From: Rhodothermaceae bacterium
GTDB lineage: Bacteria > Bacteroidota > Rhodothermia > Rhodothermales > Bin80
NCBI GenBank assembly: GCA_009838195.1
Contig: VXSC01000011.1
Location: forward strand, 62,001 to 126,000
Length of the DNA: 64,000 nt
Direction of reading: 5' to 3'
The notes below the pieces were generated by a model that saw only the letters and a program-made list of their open reading frames with translations, was not told the origin of the DNA and ran no database searches. This document shows positions 44,797-52,449 of this stretch, in pieces (the first letter of the stretch is position 1; the number at the start of each line of letters is the position of its first letter). The position numbers and the translations under genes are program-made.

Positions 44797-45792
44797 CTAG
44801 AGCTTTGCCATCAGTTCCGCACTGGCTTCCCATAGCCTGGAGCCATTCTCTGGATCGGAGGCACTTGGCGAAACAGATTTCCGTTGCATCAGGTGCAAAT
44901 ACATCCCCGTGCTATAGCCCGCTTCTTCGGAACAGCACAGATAAATTGCCGGCTTTACAGCCTGTTCTGGAGATTGCAAGAGATACCGCAGAAGAGGCTT
45001 GACTACGGGCTTGAGCGGTGTCGGGGTATCCCTTGCAATGTTCGAAGCAATACCTCCGGGACACATTGAATGTACCGCGACTTCGATACTGTCGCCTTGA
45101 TTCAGGCGTCGGGAGAGCTCGGTGGCGTACGTACACTGAAGTAGTTTACTGATGCCGTAATGTCTGAGACTATCCTTCGTTTTGTAATCTTTGAACGTAC
45201 CCAAATGATCAAACTCAATGACATGGGAGGATCGGTGTGCCTCGGATGCGACAAATATAATTCGCGGTGTCTTTCCAGGGTGTCTGGATGGACGAATCAC
45301 CCCATCCTTCAACCACCGATCAATCAGTATACGTGAAGAGAGGAAGTGTACAGTAAACATCATCTCAAATCCTTGTGGGGATTTTCTGGCTCTGGGAGGC
45401 ATCAGTCCAGCATTCATCAGTGCAATATCAATGCGGATTCGGCGAGATGCCATCAAGTCACAAAGGTGATGGACGGATTTGACGTCTGCCAGGTCAACTT
45501 CCATCAATTCTATGTTCGAAGATCCAGACAGCCTCTGTATTTCCTGACAAATTCCTCCATGCCCGGGCCGACAGGCTAAAATCATATTTCCTCCGCGCCG
45601 CGCAAGTTCAACCGCAGCAGCTTTCCCAAGGCCGCTATTGGCTCCGGTCACCAGACAGGTCCTGCCGTCAATTCGGATATCTTCGGGAACCATGGTAACT
45701 TCAGCGTGCTTCGGCTGCCTGAGATCTCGGACAGCAGCAACCATCGCACTGAAGGGCGTGCCATCTCCAACTAATTTGGATTTTTTCTTCAC
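44797..45792 (-). CDS. Short-chain dehydrogenase/reductase (operon copy 2)
   Basis: This 331-residue SDR has CLVTGANSGLGKAAAVELARRG (residues ~46-67), the NAG motif (LMNAGLMPP), IIFVASE and the catalytic YGISK. Like its neighbour it belongs to the retinol-dehydrogenase-like branch but is clearly a different subfamily, since similarity between the two is limited to the core motifs. It lies 51 bases after the sulfotransferase gene on the same strand. Two SDRs in one operon could oxidise and reduce the same lipid at different positions, or interconvert a hydroxyl needed for sulfation; this is inference. Confidence 0.88.
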   Translation of the reverse strand: MKKKSKLVGDGTPFSAMVAAVRDLRQPKHAEVTMVPEDIRIDGRTCLVTGANSGLGKAAAVELARRGGNMILACRPGHGGICQEIQRLSGSSNIELMEVDLADVKSVHHLCDLMASRRIRIDIALMNAGLMPPRARKSPQGFEMMFTVHFLSSRILIDRWLKDGVIRPSRHPGKTPRIIFVASEAHRSSHVIEFDHLGTFKDYKTKDSLRHYGISKLLQCTYATELSRRLNQGDSIEVAVHSMCPGGIASNIARDTPTPLKPVVKPLLRYLLQSPEQAVKPAIYLCCSEEAGYSTGMYLHLMQRKSVSPSASDPENGSRLWEASAELMAKL

Positions 45793-45843
45793 GGAGTCCT
45801 CAATTTTGACCTGAACTGCTCGTACAAGATCAAGTCAGATGAT

Positions 45844-47106
45844 TCATTCAAACGGGATCGTGTATTTCTCACGGTAGCCAGAAAAATGTTCTTCGATGAC
45901 CTCCTCGCTCAACCCAAAATCATTCAAGCTATAGGAATGTCGCCCAAAACGATTTTGCGGATTGGCCTTGATATACTGTCCTGCCTGCCGCACTGCTTCG
46001 TCATCAAAATTAATTCCGATCCACTCATAGATCTCCCGAAGCTGGGTTACGGGATCCGCAATCAAGTCGTAATAGGACACATCCATGAACCGGTCGGTCT
46101 CTTCACCGGATCGAACCATTTCGGTGACTTCAATCATTCTGCGTATTTTCCGGCACCAGTGTCGCGCAATTTCTTCGGGATCCACCTGATCACTAAAAAT
46201 ACCTCGACCATGTGCAACCATACTACAAAATGACGGCAAAGCCTTTCGTGGATCGCGGTGGGTCAGTACAATTTTCGCATCTGGGAAAGTATTCAGAAAT
46301 ATATCCAAATACTCCATGTGATTTGGAGTCTTCAGCACCCATTGACTACCCGGACGCTGCCAACACAGAACTTTCAGTACCCCGCGAAGAAATTCGTAGG
46401 CCTGGGTATGGTCCTGATCCTCCAGCCAACGCGAATACGATGGAACGTGCATCGTCGCCTCCGGTGATTGACTCATAAAACTCAGGTCCAACAACATAAC
46501 ATCTTCCTCCGGCTCACGACGGCTGATCGGGTGTATCGACTTGAATTGTGGTGACAAATAGGAGATTGCCTGATGCGCCATGAATGAGTAAAACTTGCGG
46601 CTGAAAGTCCCACGCCTGTTCATGTTACCCGCCGGGACTGGTTCAAGCAGTTCTCCCCCAGAAATGCCACGGATGGCAGGATTGGTATTCAATAAGCGTT
46701 GGAGTAGTGTCGTGCCAGTACGCTGCAGCCCAGTAACAAGAATGATTTTGCCAAGATCAACCTCATTTATTTCAGGGTGCTTTCTGAGTAGATCCCTGAT
46801 CCGAAAACGATGAACCAACGCGCGGGTGAGTCGAGATTTTTGTACTAGCCTGCCGGTGGCAGTCAGACGAGCTTCGTCGTTCATTGATTTGACCAGCACT
46901 TCCAGGGCCTCGAAAAATTTACTATCGCCCAAATCTTCCAGTCCCGTTATTCGTTTCGCCTGCTCTACAAGTACCTCGGCCTCCAAATATCCTGGCGGGC
47001 CAAATCTCCCACTCAGACCGTTATAAACTTTGATAAAGAACGGGCGATAGGGACGCTCATAGTCCGTTGTTGTTACGAAGTCGCTCTTGCCCATCTCTTG
47101 CCACAC
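45844..47106 (-). CDS. PAPS-dependent sulfotransferase (Sulfotransfer_3 type)
   Basis: The 420-residue enzyme has a helical N-terminal region (residues 1-110), the 5'-phosphosulfate loop RTGTTLLQRL (Arg129-), LLEPVPAGN, the 3'-phosphate-binding THRDPRKALPSF, and a C-terminal SYSLNDFGLSEE. It is homologous to the sulfotransferase half of the fusion protein at 33130 (shared RTGTTLL, EPVPAG, and the C-terminal DFGL element). Sulfo group transfer from PAPS to a hydroxyl, probably on a lipid or isoprenoid, follows from the family. The first codon is GTG, 2 bases after the DUF1214 stop; an ATG four codons in (47094) is an alternative. Confidence 0.9.
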   Translation of the reverse strand: MWQEMGKSDFVTTTDYERPYRPFFIKVYNGLSGRFGPPGYLEAEVLVEQAKRITGLEDLGDSKFFEALEVLVKSMNDEARLTATGRLVQKSRLTRALVHRFRIRDLLRKHPEINEVDLGKIILVTGLQRTGTTLLQRLLNTNPAIRGISGGELLEPVPAGNMNRRGTFSRKFYSFMAHQAISYLSPQFKSIHPISRREPEEDVMLLDLSFMSQSPEATMHVPSYSRWLEDQDHTQAYEFLRGVLKVLCWQRPGSQWVLKTPNHMEYLDIFLNTFPDAKIVLTHRDPRKALPSFCSMVAHGRGIFSDQVDPEEIARHWCRKIRRMIEVTEMVRSGEETDRFMDVSYYDLIADPVTQLREIYEWIGINFDDEAVRQAGQYIKANPQNRFGRHSYSLNDFGLSEEVIEEHFSGYREKYTIPFE

Positions 47107-47108
47107 GA

Positions 47109-48293
47109 CTAACTCTTACGGCTACTCAACTTGACCAATTGGGTATGGGGTTGAGGAGATTCCTGCGCTCGTACCCACCGAAAGCACATAGTCCCAGAAG
47201 AGTGACCAGCGGTATCTAGCCAGTTGGGCAGGCCCGGATCTTCATGTGCGACAACCAGCCTTACGAAGTTGTCATCTTCATAGTGTGCCAGATGCTTATT
47301 TGTGTGAATCCTATGATATCGGTAATCCAGAGATTCCATCCAGTAATTGTTCAACTGAAAATTCCAGTATTCACATTCTGGGGGCGTAACCTCAATCAGA
47401 AGAGCCTCGTCCTCTGCAATCGCCCAGTGACTATGATAATAGGTGATGTTTGGATCGCCTCCAGCGGCCCGTGAAACTTTTGGATCAAACATCGGCAACA
47501 TGTTGCTGTGTTTCTGGAAATCCCGCGCCCACTTGGAAAATAATAACGGTGCCCCTGCTACCAATGCTCCTGCCTTTTTCAATCCTTCATCAAGCTTCAC
47601 AGGTGTTAATGGGGCGGGGAGTTGCTCATGTTCTGGACAGTTAATGCGCTCAATCCGCAATTCTGCGGGAGTCTCTACTGTCCGATCAAGGAAAGTTTGA
47701 CGCACAACCAAAGTGCCCGTCTCGGTGGTCATGGGTAGCCAATTCCCCGATTGAGGCTTGGAACTGAGGATAAGTTCGAATCTCCCGCTTGCATCCATTT
47801 CGATCTCATCCGATTCAATATATCCTGTAGGTGGCAAGCCGCGACCCTGACCATAATGGCCGGATTGAGTACCAAAGCTCAAATATGCAATCGTATTTCG
47901 CTGCCCATAGATCTTGTACTCATAGTTTCCGTTCAGCGCAGCTGTTTGATAGAAATTGTCTGGATTGTCGGCACCCAGTTTAGTCACCTCATCAACTACT
48001 CGATGCAAGACAGGTGCGTTGGTATCCGCATGTTCGACGAACGCCATAAGGCCTGCACGGGCGATACGACTGAGGTACCGATACCCTTCCGCCTGATTGA
48101 ATGGATCCTGTGGAGCACCGGGGAATTGTAGTCCAGCACCCGCCGCCTTAAGAGAATCACAGAATTCGTCCCAGGTTTTTCCACTGACGATCCGGTGAGC
48201 AGCTACGTCCTCTACCGTCCGACCACGAAATCGCCGGATCAGGAGGGACATTCGTCGAAAGAGGCTTAGGAGACCAATGCCGAGCTTGCGCAT
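47109..48293 (-). CDS. DUF1214-domain protein
   Basis: This 394-residue protein ends in the DUF1214 pattern (AEDEALLIEVTPPECEYWNFQLNNYWMESLDY, followed by DPGLPNWLDTAGHSSGTMCFRW), a beta-rich domain of unknown function that is common beside DUF1254 or sulfotransferase genes in marine bacteria and mycobacteria. No signal peptide is convincing; the basic N-terminus may be a weak membrane association. It is the first gene of the five-gene minus-strand operon (DUF1214, sulfotransferase, SDR, SDR, SRPBCC). A role in handling a hydrophobic substrate is plausible but unproven. Confidence 0.85.
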   Translation of the reverse strand: MRKLGIGLLSLFRRMSLLIRRFRGRTVEDVAAHRIVSGKTWDEFCDSLKAAGAGLQFPGAPQDPFNQAEGYRYLSRIARAGLMAFVEHADTNAPVLHRVVDEVTKLGADNPDNFYQTAALNGNYEYKIYGQRNTIAYLSFGTQSGHYGQGRGLPPTGYIESDEIEMDASGRFELILSSKPQSGNWLPMTTETGTLVVRQTFLDRTVETPAELRIERINCPEHEQLPAPLTPVKLDEGLKKAGALVAGAPLLFSKWARDFQKHSNMLPMFDPKVSRAAGGDPNITYYHSHWAIAEDEALLIEVTPPECEYWNFQLNNYWMESLDYRYHRIHTNKHLAHYEDDNFVRLVVAHEDPGLPNWLDTAGHSSGTMCFRWVRAQESPQPHTQLVKLSSRKS

Positions 48294-48610
48294 GATTTAC
48301 CACTTCAAATGTATGCTGGCCCAATCGCCCATTAACTGTGCGACGCCATAATCTAAGATTCGCCCGTTAAATCCCGGAGTGGGAAAGGGGATAGAGTGAG
48401 CTCAGAGTCCGATTTAGTTTCGGGTGAATCCGAGGGATCAGACACATTATTTTCTAGATTTTCCCGCTGCTGTTTGTACCTATCGCATATTTCAGGGTTC
48501 AAATCTTCATTCTGGGAGAAAATATCAAATGCCTGTTCGTGTTTTCACCGTGTTACAATGGAGAATGCATTGCGGTTAATCGTATTACCTAAGGATACTA
48601 GGGATTCCAT
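48294..48610. other. Divergent region between the DUF1214 operon and nadE
   Basis: This 317-base region holds copy B of the direct repeat (48529-48588) just before nadE, and an AT-rich middle. On the minus strand a ~60-codon open frame (48552 down to 48367) without a start codon reads as an acidic, Ser/Pro-rich tail; it may be the relic of a gene end brought in by the rearrangement. The promoters for nadE and the DUF1214 operon must lie here. Confidence 0.45.
48529..48588. repeat. 60-bp direct repeat, copy B (island right edge)
   Basis: This is the partner of 42759-42818 in the same orientation. Read on the minus strand it corresponds to the amidohydrolase start region, but the coding continuation is lost, so it behaves as a duplicated fragment of the original amidohydrolase/nadE intergenic DNA. 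The nadE start lies 22 bases beyond it. Confidence 0.75.
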
Positions 48611-50239
48611 ATGAAACTGGCATTGGCACAAATAAATACGGTTGTCGGAGATCTGAGGGGAAACTCAGACAAGATTCTGCACTACTCCGAGAAAGCACAT
48701 GCTCGCGGTGCCGATCTGGTAGTATTCCCTGAATTGACCTTCACAGGGTACCCTCCGATAGACTTGTTGGAGTCCAGAGATTTTGTGACCCGCGAACGTC
48801 AGCACCGCCAGAAACTGGTAAAATTGCTCCCTAGAGGACTGGGGGTGCTCGTCGGAGGGTTGGCACTCCACAAAGGACATGGAAAGCCTCTGCACAACGC
48901 AGCATATCTGTACGAAGATGGCCATTGTGTCGGGGTCTATCATAAACAGCTTCTGCCCACCTACGATGTATTTGATGAGCTGCGATACTTCGCGCCAGGA
49001 TCGTCTCCCACCATCCTTCGCTGGCGTGGCCTGAATCTGGGCGTTCATGTTTGTGAGGACCTTTGGAATGTGCACGATCTGGATCGAAAGCCTTATTCAC
49101 ACGATCCAGTTTCTATCCTGGCCACGCAGTCCCCGGACATTTTTATCAACCTCTGTGCCTCCCCCTTTGCGATTGACAAGCATCTTGAGCGTTATGCACT
49201 CATGGAGACCGTTCGTCAAAAGTACGGACGGCCCTATGTCTTCACGAATCTGGTTGGAGCAAATACGGACTTGATTTTTGATGGACGAAGCTGTGTCATG
49301 CACGGGGGTAACGTGCTTGAAGCCCCGGCATTTGAGGAAGCACTGCTGGAGTGGGATACAGAGAAAACGCCAAAATCAAAAACTGTCTTCATCCCTGCGA
49401 GGAAGCAGGTGCGGGAAGCCTTGACCTTGGGAATTCGGGATTACATGAATAAAACCGGGATTCAAAGGGAGGTAATTATTGGTCTGAGTGGAGGCATTGA
49501 CTCCGCCGTGACCGCTACGCTTGCAGTGCGTGCATTGGGACCAGAGCGGGTCATTGGCGTATCCATGCCCTCAAATTTCTCTTCCACAGGGTCGAAAGAC
49601 GATGCCAAGCACCTTGCATCGAACCTTGGAATAAACCTGATTACGATTCCGATTCAACCCCTGATGGATGCTTTTAACGATGCTCTTCGCAAACCCTTCG
49701 AGAATTACGATCAGGATGTGACGGAAGAGAATATTCAGGCGCGTATACGGGGAACGTTGGTCATGGCTTTTGCCAACAAGTATGGGGGAATGGTACTTGC
49801 CACTGGGAATAAAAGTGAGCTTGCGATGGGATACGCGACGCTGTATGGCGACATGAGTGGTGGACTTGCGGTTCTGGGAGACCTCTACAAAACAGAGGTC
49901 TATGAGTTGGCAAAATTGTTGAACAGGCCAAAAAGAATCATTCCTGAATCCACAATGCGCAAGCCCCCCTCGGCCGAGCTGAGTCCGGGTCAAAAAGATT
50001 TGGACTCCCTGCCACCGTACGATATCCTGGACAGAATCCTTAAGCAGTACATCGAACAGCTGATGAGTGTCGAGGAGACGGCTGAGTTTCTGGATTACGA
50101 CGAAGACCTTGTCCAGGAAATCGTCCGCCAAGTGAACTGGACTGAATTCAAGCGGCGACAGGCCGCACCGGTCCTGCGACTGCGCCCGAAAGCATTCGGG
50201 AGTGGGCGGAGAGAGCCTATCGTTGCCCGGCGCCCCTAA
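48611..50239 (+). CDS. nadE: Glutamine-dependent NAD+ synthetase
   Basis: This 542-residue enzyme makes NAD+ from nicotinic acid adenine dinucleotide using ammonia released from glutamine. The N-terminal nitrilase-type glutaminase (residues ~1-260) has the triad Glu in FPELTFTGYPP, Lys in YHKQLLPTYDVFDE and Cys in HVCEDLW. The C-terminal synthetase (~285-540) has the ATP loop GLSGGIDSAVTATLAV and ATGNKSELAMGYATLYGDMSGG. Length and order are those of the two-domain form. It ends overlapping aroQ by 4 bases in convergent orientation. Confidence 0.96.
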   Translation: MKLALAQINTVVGDLRGNSDKILHYSEKAHARGADLVVFPELTFTGYPPIDLLESRDFVTRERQHRQKLVKLLPRGLGVLVGGLALHKGHGKPLHNAAYLYEDGHCVGVYHKQLLPTYDVFDELRYFAPGSSPTILRWRGLNLGVHVCEDLWNVHDLDRKPYSHDPVSILATQSPDIFINLCASPFAIDKHLERYALMETVRQKYGRPYVFTNLVGANTDLIFDGRSCVMHGGNVLEAPAFEEALLEWDTEKTPKSKTVFIPARKQVREALTLGIRDYMNKTGIQREVIIGLSGGIDSAVTATLAVRALGPERVIGVSMPSNFSSTGSKDDAKHLASNLGINLITIPIQPLMDAFNDALRKPFENYDQDVTEENIQARIRGTLVMAFANKYGGMVLATGNKSELAMGYATLYGDMSGGLAVLGDLYKTEVYELAKLLNRPKRIIPESTMRKPPSAELSPGQKDLDSLPPYDILDRILKQYIEQLMSVEETAEFLDYDEDLVQEIVRQVNWTEFKRRQAAPVLRLRPKAFGSGRREPIVARRP

Positions 50240-50667
50240 GCGTTCGCCCTGAGCCAACGGACAGCCAGACTGTATCCGACGGTGCCTAAACCTGAGATTT
50301 GTCCCACACAGACCGGTGCCAGGTGAGAAAAATGTCGAAAGGCCTCCCGAGAGTAAATATTGCTGAGGTGAACCTCAATCACCGGGGTTTCGATTGCCCT
50401 CACTGCATCCCGCAATGCCACCGATGTATGGGTATAGGCTCCCGGATTGAACACGATCCCGCTCAGGCCTGAGCGGTGCCCTTCGTGGAGGCGATCAACC
50501 AGATCCCCTTCATGGTTGCTCTGATAAAACGACAGATCCGTATCTGGAAACTCACTCCGCAAGTCAGCTTCAAGCTGCTCCAGAGATACTTCCCCATATT
50601 GATCGGGCTCCCGATCTCCCAAAAGGTTGAGGTTTGGACCGTTCAGGACAAGAATTTTGTGTTCCAT
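50236..50667 (-). CDS. aroQ: 3-dehydroquinate dehydratase, type II
   Basis: This dehydrates 3-dehydroquinate in the shikimate pathway. The 143-residue protein shows LVLNGPNLNLLGDREPDQYG (the catalytic Tyr lid), QSNHEGDLVDRLHE, FNPGAYTHTSVALRDA, and the catalytic His in VEVHLSNIYSRE-type VIEVHLSNIYSRE. Length is standard for the dodecameric type II enzyme. It follows the PhnP-like gene by 3 bases on the minus strand. Confidence 0.96.
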   Translation of the reverse strand: MEHKILVLNGPNLNLLGDREPDQYGEVSLEQLEADLRSEFPDTDLSFYQSNHEGDLVDRLHEGHRSGLSGIVFNPGAYTHTSVALRDAVRAIETPVIEVHLSNIYSREAFRHFSHLAPVCVGQISGLGTVGYSLAVRWLRANA

Positions 50668-50670
50668 AGG

Positions 50671-51447
50671 TTAACTTGCGTTCAGCGTCATTCCGTCATA
50701 CCCAAACAGCATCGTCTCCGGCAGTTGTGCACTCTCACGTGCGTGGAGGACCTGATGGGACATGTGAATAAATACAGTTTGTTTTGCATTGATTGTATGG
50801 GCAATGTCTACAGCTTCCGTAATTGAATAGTGGCGGGGATGTTTCTGTGGTCGGAGTGCATCCAGTACAAGCAACTCAAGATCCTGAAGTTTATGATACT
50901 CGGTTTCAGGGATATGGCTCACATCTGTCAGGTACGCAAAATTTCCGAGCCGATATCCATTCAAGTGCATCCTGCCATGCATGACCTCAATCGGAGTGAC
51001 CTTGACGAAATCGGAACTGCCGTACCGACTCCCGATCTTGAATGGGGCCTGTGCGATTTTCAGATCCAATGTACCCGGATATATACCGTTTTTATCCCAT
51101 ACATAGGGGAAGATACGCTGCAGAGTATCTATGCTCTGCCGGTGCGCAAAACAGGGGATGGGAGCTTTGCAGTCAAAAAAGTACGGTCGTAAATCATCCA
51201 GCCCCATCACATGATCAAAGTGATGATGCGTCCAGAGCACGGCATCCACCTGGCGCACTCGGGCACGTAGCATCTGTACCCGAAAATCCGGCCCCGTATC
51301 AATGACAATACTAAGATCTCCAGCCTGAACATGACATGCCGTACGCAGACGTCTATCTCGTGGATCTCTGGACTGACATGTCTCGCAATCGCAGCCAATC
51401 ATGGGGATCCCTACGGATGTGCCAGTACCCAATAGCGTAATGCGCAT
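50671..51447 (-). CDS. PhnP-like metallo-beta-lactamase hydrolase
   Basis: The 258-residue protein has MRITLLGTGTSVGIPMIGCDCETC (the Cys-rich loop of the PhnP/YycJ-related group), IDTGPDFR, the metal motif THHHFDHVMGLDDLRP, YLTDVSHIPE and HMSHQVLHA. PhnP itself hydrolyses cyclic phosphate esters, and related proteins act as phosphodiesterases. A phosphodiesterase role is likely but the substrate is unclear, since no phosphonate genes are nearby. It sits between the 89-residue gene and aroQ in a tightly packed minus-strand group. Confidence 0.87.
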   Translation of the reverse strand: MRITLLGTGTSVGIPMIGCDCETCQSRDPRDRRLRTACHVQAGDLSIVIDTGPDFRVQMLRARVRQVDAVLWTHHHFDHVMGLDDLRPYFFDCKAPIPCFAHRQSIDTLQRIFPYVWDKNGIYPGTLDLKIAQAPFKIGSRYGSSDFVKVTPIEVMHGRMHLNGYRLGNFAYLTDVSHIPETEYHKLQDLELLVLDALRPQKHPRHYSITEAVDIAHTINAKQTVFIHMSHQVLHARESAQLPETMLFGYDGMTLNAS

Positions 51448-51453
51448 ACATCT

Positions 51454-51723
51454 TCACTCAAATGAGTACCTTTGGATAGTCGATTCTACGTGCTTGCGCA
51501 TCCCTTTGCGTATGGAAACACCCTGAAGCGGAACACCCTTCAGCGCACGTGCCAGAACCCCGAGGTGCACCTCCGTTGGATGATGCCGATTCAAAACGAT
51601 CAGTTTGCTTCCATCGAGCGTGCAGGATCCACCCCGAAATTGACCCTTATCCCATCGAATCTTATACCCAGATTTTCTCGCTGCGTCCTCCATAGCTCGT
51701 AGAATGGCTTTATCCTTGGTCAT
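51454..51723 (-). CDS. Uncharacterised conserved-looking 89-residue protein
   Basis: This small basic cytoplasmic protein contains ARKSGYKIRWDKGQFRGGSC, LIVLNRHHPTEVHLGVLARAL and a C-terminal helix. A GC-rich, evenly used reading frame and tight packing (6 bases before the PhnP-like gene, 3 bases after the barrel gene) support coding. I do not recognise a family. A single Cys and the RGGSC element are the only notable features. Confidence 0.6.
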   Translation of the reverse strand: MTKDKAILRAMEDAARKSGYKIRWDKGQFRGGSCTLDGSKLIVLNRHHPTEVHLGVLARALKGVPLQGVSIRKGMRKHVESTIQRYSFE

Positions 51724-51726
51724 CGC

Positions 51727-52449
51727 TCAAAACCAGATACCTGCGGACAAAATATGCACTTGACTAGCGTAGTCATACACCTCATCGACACTATCTGAAA
51801 ACGATCGCGATCCATTGATATTCCAGAGCTGATAACGGAATGTATACCCGATCGAGAGACCTAAGTGTGAAAATACTTCAGCAACAAAGAAGCGCGCCTC
51901 CGCATCTACGGCCCAGGACAAACCGACCGCATCCACGATCTGACTCCCCGTAATTCCGACAAGTGGGATTGCCCGCAACCGCGCCCGTGCACGTTCATTG
52001 AAAGAGTGCACCAATTCACCACCCGCACCGAACAGGATCGCTGTCGCTCCGAGGGGCTCAACGTTTTTTTCTGCCGTCGTCCTACGCCACGCCGTCAAGA
52101 ACCCCATCGGCATGGAGAGTGTCGTATTCTCTCTTCTGACCCTGGCAAACGAGGGAGCGAGCCAGCCCACTGCAGAGATATCAAGAAAGGTGCGTGGCTC
52201 ACCGGAGCGGCCAAAGAGCAGGGAAGCACGTACCTGATTGCCGATATAAGAAAGCCCCACGCCGACCCCCTGGTAATCATAATTGCCGCCGGTGATCTCC
52301 GAGCCCACATAAGCATGATCAATCATTCCAATGCTGAACTCTCCACCATGCATTCCGCGCTCAAGAGCCCGATTCTGTGCGGCGATCTCCATAGGGATCA
52401 GCATCAGGAGCAGGGCCACCAATGAACCCCTGCGGACTTTCTCATGCAT
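51727..52449 (-). CDS. Putative outer-membrane beta-barrel protein
   Basis: The 240-residue protein has a signal peptide (GSLVALLLMLIPMEIAAQ) followed by alternating strands such as GGEFSIGMIDHAYVG, VGVGLSYIGNQVRASLLFG, LGLSIGYTFRYQLW and a terminal VHILSAGIWF ending in Phe, as in outer-membrane barrels. There is no recognisable subfamily. Its start codon overlaps the end of the RNase gene by 8 bases, so it is co-transcribed with it. Confidence 0.6.
   Translation of the reverse strand: MHEKVRRGSLVALLLMLIPMEIAAQNRALERGMHGGEFSIGMIDHAYVGSEITGGNYDYQGVGVGLSYIGNQVRASLLFGRSGEPRTFLDISAVGWLAPSFARVRRENTTLSMPMGFLTAWRRTTAEKNVEPLGATAILFGAGGELVHSFNERARARLRAIPLVGITGSQIVDAVGLSWAVDAEARFFVAEVFSHLGLSIGYTFRYQLWNINGSRSFSDSVDEVYDYASQVHILSAGIWF

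Noticed and set aside
49571-50257. 228-residue minus-strand frame opposite nadE
   Set aside because: nadE is complete and convergent with aroQ; the antisense product has no domain or start signal.
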